NCBI GenBank assembly: GCA_040758475.1
Contig: JBFLVN010000201.1
Span: forward strand, 1 to 6,969
Direction of reading: 5' to 3'
DNA: 6,969 nucleotides
From: JBFLVN01 sp040758475
GTDB lineage: Bacteria; JAGRBM01
Part shown: piece after piece, positions 1 through 5,667 of the stretch
Layout of the letters: every line of letters begins with the position of its first letter
Position numbering within the stretch: the first letter of the stretch is position 1
Notes under the pieces: model-generated
What the model was told of the DNA's origin: nothing
The model's database searches: none
What the model saw: the letters and a program-made list of their open reading frames with translations, nothing else
Program-made: the position numbers and the translations under genes

Positions 1-135
1 CTATCATATGACATTTTGCCACCCCCGATTATTTGCTTCCACGGATGCCAGCCCCGGCTCCCAAGATCACCGAAGGGCGTATGAAGAGCCGGGCACCACA
101 CCGAAGCCGGTCTGGCGCCGCCCAGGCGGGAATCC
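1..135. other. Upstream leader of the nos operon, no gene seen
   Basis: This is the short stretch ahead of the nosZ ribosome binding site. The first ~40 bases are clearly more AT-rich than the rest. A TATCAT hexamer at 2-7 resembles a -10 box, but any -35 partner would lie outside the window. I found no TTGAT-N4-ATCAA-like FNR/Dnr site. The region contains an 8-bp inverted repeat (53-60 with 86-93) and a small GC hairpin (118-122 with 125-129) just before the Shine-Dalgarno. The nosZ frame stays open back to an ATG at position 8, but the residues it would add look like neither a leader nor a NosZ N-terminus, so I treat this as untranslated. Confidence 0.5.
53..93. repeat. 8-bp inverted repeat in nosZ leader
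   Basis: CCCGGCTC at 53-60 is perfectly complementary to GAGCCGGG at 86-93, separated by 25 bases. It could form a hairpin in a leader transcript or be the remains of an upstream gene's terminator. No T-run follows, so it is not a convincing intrinsic terminator. Short GC-rich repeats like this also arise by chance in GC-rich DNA. Confidence 0.3.
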
Positions 136-143
136 AGAGGAGG
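136..143 (+). promoter_or_regulatory. Shine-Dalgarno of nosZ
   Basis: AGAGGAGG lies 8 bases before the ATG at 152 and is the strongest ribosome binding site in the window. It decides the nosZ start in favour of 152 over the in-frame ATG at 8, because only the 152 start places a Sec-type leader at the N-terminus. Confidence 0.85.
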
Positions 144-151
144 ACTCCATC

Positions 152-2167
152 ATGAGCCGGAAGTGGAATTGGGGGATCTTGGCAACCGCCATCGCCCTTT
201 GCGCCGTGGGATTCGCCACGTGCCAGGGGACCGTCCAACAAGGCGAAAAAACCGTCGCCGCCAGCGGATCGGGCAGCCTGGACGAAATCATCCAGGCCCG
301 GGGGCTCTCCCCCGACGAGGCCGAAGCGGCCCTGCGCGTGTTCGTGCCCCCCGGGCGGCACGACGATTTCGTGATGGTCACCTCCGGCGGGCACGCCGGG
401 ACGGTGCTCCTCTACGGAATCCCTTCCATGCGCCTCTTAAAGCAGGTTCCGGTCTATCAACCCGATGCCTGGCAAGGCTGGGCCCAGGGTGAAACCGAAT
501 CGGGCAAGATTTTGAAAGAAGGCTCCTACGCCCCGGGCCTCCCGGTCCTCACGTGGGGCGACCTCCACCACCCGCAGATTTCGCTCACCAACGGCAAGTA
601 CGACGGGGAATGGATCGTGGGTTCCGATAAATCGGCGGGCCGCGTGGCGATCATTTCCATGCGCGACATGAAGACCAAGAGCATCTTCAAGACGCCCAAC
701 ATGTCCTCCGACCACCACGCCCTCTGGAGCGATAATAGCGATTACCTCATCCAGAGCTCCTACTTCCCCATCCCCTTCGGACAGCCCAAGGATTTTGCGC
801 CGATCGAACAGTACAAGGATAAGTACCGCGGGGTCGTCGCGTTCCTCAAGTTCGACCGCAAGGCCGGCCGCGTCATCGAGGACGAATCGGTGGAACTCGA
901 ACTTCCTCCCTACTTCCAGGACATGTCCATCGCCGGCCGCGGCCCTTCCGAAGGCTGGCTCTTCATCAACTCGCTCAACACGGAAATGTCCACGGGCGGA
1001 ACGCTGGAAAACAAGCCACCCATGGAAGTGGGCGCCTCCCAGAACGAAATGGACTACCTCCACGTCATCAACTGGAAGAAGGCGGTAGAGATCGGCAAAG
1101 ACCCCTCCAAGACCAAGAAGATCAACGGGATCAAGGTCATCTCCCTGGAAACGGCCATCCAGGAAGGGCTTCTCTATTTCGTTCCCGAATCCAAGAGCCC
1201 GCACGGTGTGGATCTCGTTCCCGGCGGCGAATACATCACGGTGTCCGGCAAGCTCGATCCGCACGTGACGGCCTACTCGGTGGCGAAAATCCAGAAAGCC
1301 ATCACGGATGGGGCCTTCGAAGGCAAGGACGCTTTCGGCATCCCGATCCTTAAATACGACGCCTGCCTGGAGGCCCACATCCCGACGGGCCTGGGTCCCC
1401 TCCACAGCGTCTTCGACGACAAGGGAAACGGCTACACCTCTCACTTCCTCGATTCGACGGTGGTCAAATACACCCTCGGGCCTCCCTACAATCCGCCCGA
1501 AAAGGCCTGGAAGGTCGTCGACAAGGTGTCCGTCCACTACAACATCGGCCACCTGCAAGCGCCGGGCAGCAACACGAAGAGCCCCTACGGAAAATACCTC
1601 GTCGCGCTCAACAAATGGTCCGTGGACCGCTTCCCGGCCCTGGGTCCCCTGCACCCCCAGAGCCTCCAACTCATCGACATCAGCGGGCCCCAGATGAAGC
1701 TCCTCTCCGATACCCCCACCATCGGGGAACCCCACAATTCGCAGATGATCCCGATCGAGCTCATGCAAACCTGGCGGAATTACCCGGAGACGGGATTCGA
1801 CGCGGTTTCCATGTCGGCCTCCAAGCACGCCACCCCGCAGGGCCAGGAGGCCATCAAGCGGGACGGCAACACGGTGACGGTCAACGGAACGGTCATCCGC
1901 TCCCACTACACGCCCGACATCGTGCGCGTGAAGGAGGGGGACAAGGTGGTCTTCCATTGGACGAACGTGGAGACGGCCGAGGACGCCACCCACGGGTTCG
2001 GCCTCCACGGGTACAACGTGAACCTCTCGCTCGACCCCGGCGCGACCGAGTCGGCCGAAATCGTCGCGGCGAAAGCCGGCGTCTACCCCTACTACTGCAC
2101 GGAATTCTGTTCCGCCCTGCACATGGAGATGACGGGCTGGATGCTCGTGGAACCCAAGGGGCGCTGA
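152..2167 (+). CDS. nosZ: Nitrous oxide reductase, clade II (Sec-type)
   Basis: This 671-residue periplasmic copper enzyme reduces N2O to N2. The N-terminus (about residues 1-24) is a hydrophobic Sec-type leader without a twin-arginine motif, which points to clade II. Cys24 in FATC could be a weak lipobox, but Thr at -1 is atypical. The seven-bladed propeller domain carries all seven expected CuZ histidines: H139 and H140 (DLHHP), H188 or H189 (SDHH), H351 (SPHG), H418 (GPLHS), H466 (NIGHLQ) and H528 (EPHNS). The C-terminal cupredoxin domain (about 575-668) carries the CuA ligands H614, C649, C653, H657 and M660 within CTEFCSALHMEM. E651 occupies the position of the Trp (W620 in Pseudomonas-type numbering) that binds through its backbone carbonyl. 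Length and domain order are complete, so the enzyme should be functional. The gene opens the operon and its stop lies one base before nosD. The family assignment is essentially certain. Clade II is inferred from the leader and gene context. Confidence 0.97.
   Translation: MSRKWNWGILATAIALCAVGFATCQGTVQQGEKTVAASGSGSLDEIIQARGLSPDEAEAALRVFVPPGRHDDFVMVTSGGHAGTVLLYGIPSMRLLKQVPVYQPDAWQGWAQGETESGKILKEGSYAPGLPVLTWGDLHHPQISLTNGKYDGEWIVGSDKSAGRVAIISMRDMKTKSIFKTPNMSSDHHALWSDNSDYLIQSSYFPIPFGQPKDFAPIEQYKDKYRGVVAFLKFDRKAGRVIEDESVELELPPYFQDMSIAGRGPSEGWLFINSLNTEMSTGGTLENKPPMEVGASQNEMDYLHVINWKKAVEIGKDPSKTKKINGIKVISLETAIQEGLLYFVPESKSPHGVDLVPGGEYITVSGKLDPHVTAYSVAKIQKAITDGAFEGKDAFGIPILKYDACLEAHIPTGLGPLHSVFDDKGNGYTSHFLDSTVVKYTLGPPYNPPEKAWKVVDKVSVHYNIGHLQAPGSNTKSPYGKYLVALNKWSVDRFPALGPLHPQSLQLIDISGPQMKLLSDTPTIGEPHNSQMIPIELMQTWRNYPETGFDAVSMSASKHATPQGQEAIKRDGNTVTVNGTVIRSHYTPDIVRVKEGDKVVFHWTNVETAEDATHGFGLHGYNVNLSLDPGATESAEIVAAKAGVYPYYCTEFCSALHMEMTGWMLVEPKGR
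2156..2161 (+). promoter_or_regulatory. Shine-Dalgarno of nosD inside nosZ end
   Basis: AAGGGG lies in the last codons of nosZ, 7 bases before the ATG at 2169. It supports that start and translational coupling, since ribosomes finishing nosZ at 2167 terminate next to it. Confidence 0.65.
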
Positions 2168-2168
2168 G

Positions 2169-4160
2169 ATGAACCCCAAGCCCCCCTCCGCCGAGGAACG
2201 CGGCCGGGCCGAGCCGGATACGATCGCCAGCCTCACGCTCGCGGCGGTGGCCGGCCTGGCCCTTCTGGGCGCCTGGGTCCTCCCCTGGTGGACCCTGCAG
2301 GCCCAGGCCCCCCAGTATGGCCCCCGGGTTCTCATCATCGACGTGAGTCCCGTGGGGGTCGCCGGGGACGTCAAGGAACTCGACACCCTGGGGCACTACG
2401 TGGGAATCCGGCCCATGGGTTCGCTGGCCCGCTTCGAGCGGCTGCTCGCGCCCGTGGGCCTTGCGGCCGCGACCGCGGGACTCCTGGCCGCCGCCTGGAT
2501 CCGGCGGCGTTCCCTCCGGGTGCTCGTACTCTTGCCCGCGGTCCTGTTGCCGGTGTTCTTTCTGGCGGACTTGGACTTCTGGCTCACCTGGAGCGTCAAG
2601 AACCTCGATCCCACCGCCGCGGTGACCATCAATATCGTCGAACCGCAAGTCTTCGGCCGCTACGAGGTCGGGCAGTTCAAAATGAACGCCAAGGCGTCGG
2701 AAGGATTGTACCTGGCGGTGGTGGCGGGGCTCCTGGGGCTAGGCCTTGCTTTCTCGGCCCCACTCGCTCCCCCGCGGTGGCGGCGGAAGAAAAAGGCGCT
2801 CGCCGTGGCGGCCACCGCCACCTTGGCCTTCGCATCCGCCCTCTCCTCCGCGCGGGCCGCCGACTACCGGGCCACCCCCGAGGGCCACGTGCAAGACCTC
2901 ATCAGCCGCGCGGCAGCCGGTGACACGATCATCCTCTCCCCTGGCGTCTATCGGGAGCATCTCGTGATCCCGGTTTCCTTGCGTCTTCGTGGCGAGCCGG
3001 GGGCCGTACTCGACGGAGAAAACCGCGGGACCATCATCCGGGTGACTGCGCCCGGCGTGGAAATCCAGGGGCTTACGATCCGGTCCAGCGGCAGCAATTA
3101 CACGGCCGAAGACGCCGGTATCCGGCTGGAAGCACCGGGGACCCGGATTCTAGAGAGCCGGATCGAAGACACGCTTTTCGGCGTATTCGCCGTGCAAGCC
3201 ACCGGCTGCGCCATCGAAAATTCAACGATCGTCGGGAAAGACGTTCCCATCTTCGAACGCGGGGACGCCATCCGGCTCTGGTATTCGAGCGGTTGCAAGC
3301 TGCTCGGAAACCACATCGAGCGCTCGCGGGACGTCATCATTTGGTACTCTTCGGACGTGATCGTCCGGGACAACACGGTGCGGCACGGCCGGTACGGCCT
3401 CCACTACATGTTTTCCAACAACAACGTCTTCCACGGAAACCGATTCGAGGACAACGAAGTGGCGGCGGCGATCATGTACAGCCGGGGGATCGAACTCGAA
3501 GGGAACGACTTTTCTTTTTCGACGGGCCCTTCGGCCCACGGGCTGCTCGTCAAGGATTCGGACGACGTGTTCATCATCCGGAACCGTTTCATCGGGAACA
3601 GCACGGGGCTTTTCTTCGACGGGGCCCCCCAGTCACGGGGCGGCAAGGCCGACGTGCGGGGGAACCTTGTAGCCCGCAACCAGACCGGCGTGGCCTTGCA
3701 ACCCCTCTCGCGGGGCGCCCGGTTCTGGGAAAACGCATTCGTCGGGAACCAGGTTCCCGTCCAAATCCAGGGTACGGGCTCGGGACAGAACAACGAATGG
3801 TCGGTCGGCGGCCGTGGAAATTACTGGAGCGAAGCGGCGACCTACGATCCGGACGGCGACGGCGTTTCGAACCTCCCCTACCGGGTGGAGAGCACGTTCG
3901 AGGAGCTCTCCAGCCGCCATGCCGTGCTCTCGTTTTTCAGCCTCACGCCGGCGGCCGGCGCCATCGACACGGCGGCCAAGTGGTTTCCCATTTACGCCCC
4001 GCGGCCCCGGATGGAAGACGCCCATCCCCTTCTTGCGCCTCCCGCCGAAGCCCTGGAAAAGAACCCAACCGGGCCGGGAGCGGCGCTCGCCCTCACGGGA
4101 ACGATCCTGATGGGACTGGCGGGGGGCCTCCTGCGCGGCGCCAAGAGGGTGCTCGCGTGA
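2169..4160 (+). CDS. nosD: NosD with fused N-terminal NosB-like membrane domain
   Basis: This protein has 663 residues, against roughly 400-450 for an ordinary NosD. NosD is a periplasmic beta-helix protein that works with the NosFY ABC transporter in maturing the copper site of NosZ. Residues 1-200 form a separate membrane domain. Its predicted helices are near 19-40, 92-111, 117-140 and 179-198, with external loops carrying GDVKELDTLGHYVGIRP (66-82) and KNLDPTAAV (144-152). A positive stretch (RWRRKKK, 203-209) and a signal-peptide-like segment ending in ARA-AD (228-232) then lead into NosD proper. The beta-helix runs from about 235 to 550 with repeated N-x-I/F-type rungs and includes the family-typical RYGLHYMFSNNN (408-419). 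A final helix (about 637-655) is followed by RGAKR. The topology is self-consistent, with N- and C-termini inside and the beta-helix outside. In clade II clusters such as Wolinella's, a membrane protein NosB lies between NosZ and NosD, so position favours NosB for the extra domain. That identity is inferred. There is no stop or frame change at the junction and no Met near residue 200 for a separate start. The NosD call is secure. Confidence 0.93.
   Translation: MNPKPPSAEERGRAEPDTIASLTLAAVAGLALLGAWVLPWWTLQAQAPQYGPRVLIIDVSPVGVAGDVKELDTLGHYVGIRPMGSLARFERLLAPVGLAAATAGLLAAAWIRRRSLRVLVLLPAVLLPVFFLADLDFWLTWSVKNLDPTAAVTINIVEPQVFGRYEVGQFKMNAKASEGLYLAVVAGLLGLGLAFSAPLAPPRWRRKKKALAVAATATLAFASALSSARAADYRATPEGHVQDLISRAAAGDTIILSPGVYREHLVIPVSLRLRGEPGAVLDGENRGTIIRVTAPGVEIQGLTIRSSGSNYTAEDAGIRLEAPGTRILESRIEDTLFGVFAVQATGCAIENSTIVGKDVPIFERGDAIRLWYSSGCKLLGNHIERSRDVIIWYSSDVIVRDNTVRHGRYGLHYMFSNNNVFHGNRFEDNEVAAAIMYSRGIELEGNDFSFSTGPSAHGLLVKDSDDVFIIRNRFIGNSTGLFFDGAPQSRGGKADVRGNLVARNQTGVALQPLSRGARFWENAFVGNQVPVQIQGTGSGQNNEWSVGGRGNYWSEAATYDPDGDGVSNLPYRVESTFEELSSRHAVLSFFSLTPAAGAIDTAAKWFPIYAPRPRMEDAHPLLAPPAEALEKNPTGPGAALALTGTILMGLAGGLLRGAKRVLA
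4145..4160 (+). promoter_or_regulatory. RBS and GTGA overlap coupling nosD to nosF
   Basis: GAGGG at 4145-4149 is 7 bases ahead of the GTG at 4157. The GTG overlaps the nosD stop (TGA 4158-4160). This fixes the nosF start, because the nosF frame is open for more than 850 bases upstream and length alone would mislead. Confidence 0.75.
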
Positions 4161-4840
4161 TCGAAACCGAGGGGCTCACGCTCCGGATCGAAGAACGGGT
4201 CATCCTGGACGGGGTGAGCTTCCGCGTCGAAAAAGGGGAAGCGGCCGCCCTGGTGGGCCCCAACGGATCGGGAAAATCGAGCCTGCTTCGGTGCCTGCTG
4301 GGGCTCGTGCCCTTCGAGGGACGGGCGCGGATCGGGGGACGGGACGTCATCGAAGACCCCGTCGGCGCCAAGGCCCTGACGGCCTACCTCCCGCAACGGC
4401 CGGCCTTCGGCGGTGGAACGGCGGAGGAAGTGCTCACGTTCTTCGCCAAAATCCGCGGCGTTGCCCGTGGCCGAGTAAGCGAATTGCTGGCGGAAGTGGG
4501 GCTTTCGGCCCATCAAAAAGAACGGGCCCGGACGTTTTCGGGCGGCATGCAGCAGCGGCTTTCCCTCGCCATCGCCCTGCTGACCGACGCCCCCGTGCTG
4601 TTCCTGGATGAGCCGACGGCGAGCCTGGACCGCGGCGGGCAGTCCCTCTTCCTGGATACGGTGGCCCGCTTCCGGAAAGAAGGCCGCACGATCCTCTTCT
4701 CCTCCCACCGGAACGATGAAATCGCCAGATTGGCGGATCGCATCATCGCACTCGACGAAGGGAAAATGGTGAAAAACGCATCCGCGTCGTCTGAACCTCA
4801 AGCGCCGGTCATCCCGCTGCGCGCAAGGGGGATCTCGTGA
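4157..4840 (+). CDS. nosF: ABC transporter ATP-binding protein NosF
   Basis: This 227-residue cytoplasmic ATPase pairs with the permease NosY. Together with NosD they are needed to mature the CuZ centre of NosZ, and a sulfur compound is the usually proposed substrate. All ABC motifs are present: Walker A GPNGSGKS (34-41), Q-loop LPQ (Q80), signature FSGGMQQR (127-134), Walker B VLFLDEP (147-153), D-loop ASLD (155-158) and the switch histidine in SSH (H184). It therefore looks catalytically complete. The tail after about residue 205 is short, polar and basic. It is shorter than Pseudomonas-type NosF (about 300 residues) but normal for a minimal ABC ATPase. The GTG start overlaps the nosD stop. 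ABC ATPases look alike, so the NosF name rests mainly on its place between nosD and nosY. Confidence 0.93.
   Translation: MIETEGLTLRIEERVILDGVSFRVEKGEAAALVGPNGSGKSSLLRCLLGLVPFEGRARIGGRDVIEDPVGAKALTAYLPQRPAFGGGTAEEVLTFFAKIRGVARGRVSELLAEVGLSAHQKERARTFSGGMQQRLSLAIALLTDAPVLFLDEPTASLDRGGQSLFLDTVARFRKEGRTILFSSHRNDEIARLADRIIALDEGKMVKNASASSEPQAPVIPLRARGIS
4825..4840 (+). promoter_or_regulatory. RBS and GTGA overlap coupling nosF to nosY
   Basis: AAGGGGGA at 4825-4832 precedes the GTG at 4837, which overlaps the nosF stop (TGA 4838-4840). The in-frame ATG at 4855 has no well-placed ribosome binding site, so GTG is preferred. Confidence 0.7.
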
Positions 4841-5667
4841 GGTTCCGAATAACAATGCTCTTGGCCGCCCGGGAAGTGCGCGAGGCGGTCCGTAGCCGCT
4901 GGTTCGTACTCGTATCGGCCGGGTTTTTCCTGCTCTCCTTCGCCCTGTCTTCCTTGGGGCTCTCGGGCGCCGAGCGTTCCGGCCTGGCCGGCTTCGACCG
5001 CACGACGGCGAGCCTGCTCAATCTCGCCCTGCTCTTCGTGCCGCTCACGACCCTGTTGCTCGGCGGCCTTAGCGTGGCGGGCGACCTGGAAGACGGGTGG
5101 CTCGAAGTCCTCCTCGCCCAGCCGGTCCGCCGCAGCGAGGTATTCGCGGGCAAGTACGCGGGACTGTGCGCGGCCATGGGGGCCGCCGTGGTCCTCGGTT
5201 TCGGCGGCACCGGCCTGATTATCGGAATGACCACGGGAGGAAACGCCCGCGTCTTCCTCGCCCTCGTGCTGCTGATCGTCCTGCTCGCGGCCACGACCCT
5301 CGCCGTGGGAGTGCTTCTCTCCGTGGGTTTCCGTTCGCGGGCGCGCGTCGTGGGCGCCGCCTTCGGGGCGTGGCTCCTCTTCGTCTATCTCTGCGACCTC
5401 GGAACCATGGGGCTCGTCATGGCCAGGGGCCTAGGCCCTGGACAGGTTTTCGCCCTGGCGTTTCTCAATCCCATCGAGCAGGCGCGCATCCTCGGCACGC
5501 TCGCGCTCTCGGGCGGCCTCGACGTGCTCGGGCCGGCGGGGCTCTTCGGACTGGACCTTTTGGGCCGCACCGGGCTGGTGGCCGCCTTGGCAGGAGGAAT
5601 GCTGGGCACCATCGCCCTCGCGCTCAGTGGGGGATACCTCGTGTTTAGAAAGGCCATCATCTCATGA
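4837..5667 (+). CDS. nosY: ABC-2 type permease NosY
   Basis: This 276-residue integral membrane protein is the membrane half of the NosFY transporter. About six hydrophobic segments are visible, near residues 22-42, 58-80, 107-130, 138-164, 171-195 and 246-269. The short amphipathic start (AAREVREAVRSRW, 10-22) is typical of ABC-2 permeases. Family-typical stretches include DRTTASLLNLALLFVPL (54-70), the cytoplasmic loop GDLEDGWLEVLLAQPVRRSE (82-101) followed by GKYAG, and FLNPIEQARILG (209-220) before the last helix. Length matches the NosY family. The GTG start overlaps the nosF stop, and the gene's own stop overlaps the next start as ATGA. The family assignment is confident from sequence and context together. 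Confidence 0.93.
   Translation: MRFRITMLLAAREVREAVRSRWFVLVSAGFFLLSFALSSLGLSGAERSGLAGFDRTTASLLNLALLFVPLTTLLLGGLSVAGDLEDGWLEVLLAQPVRRSEVFAGKYAGLCAAMGAAVVLGFGGTGLIIGMTTGGNARVFLALVLLIVLLAATTLAVGVLLSVGFRSRARVVGAAFGAWLLFVYLCDLGTMGLVMARGLGPGQVFALAFLNPIEQARILGTLALSGGLDVLGPAGLFGLDLLGRTGLVAALAGGMLGTIALALSGGYLVFRKAIIS
5647..5667 (+). promoter_or_regulatory. RBS and ATGA overlap coupling nosY to nosL fusion
   Basis: AGAAAGG at 5647-5653 is a moderate ribosome binding site 10 bases before the ATG at 5664. The ATG overlaps the nosY stop (TGA 5665-5667), so the downstream gene is probably translated by coupling. Confidence 0.6.

Noticed and set aside
2..7. TATCAT as a -10 promoter element
   Set aside because: It is a single hexamer at the window edge with no visible -35 box. 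A match this good is expected by chance in an AT-rich stretch.
8..151. Earlier in-frame ATG for nosZ at position 8
   Set aside because: It has no ribosome binding site, and the added 48 residues are polar with no leader character. They would bury the Sec signal that starts at 152.
437..2386. A 649-codon open frame on the minus strand opposite nosZ
   Set aside because: It lies antisense to a fully conserved NosZ with all metal ligands. Its translation is Arg/Gly/Val/Asp-rich without recognisable motifs, as expected from the codon bias of GC-rich genes.
3293..4156. Long N-terminal extension of the nosF frame inside nosD
   Set aside because: The extra ~288 residues are Arg/Pro/Gly-rich shadow of nosD. 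The GTG at 4157 has a ribosome binding site and begins exactly where the ABC ATPase homology starts.
5423..5441. Near-perfect palindrome around GGGCCTAGGCCC in nosY
   Set aside because: It encodes ordinary NosY residues (ARGLGPG) within an intact frame and has no repeat elsewhere in the window. It is best explained by GC-rich coding sequence.
5097..5648. Second plus-strand frame inside nosY
   Set aside because: The product is Arg/Pro/Gly-rich, lacks membrane segments or motifs, and lies wholly inside a convincing permease gene in another frame.
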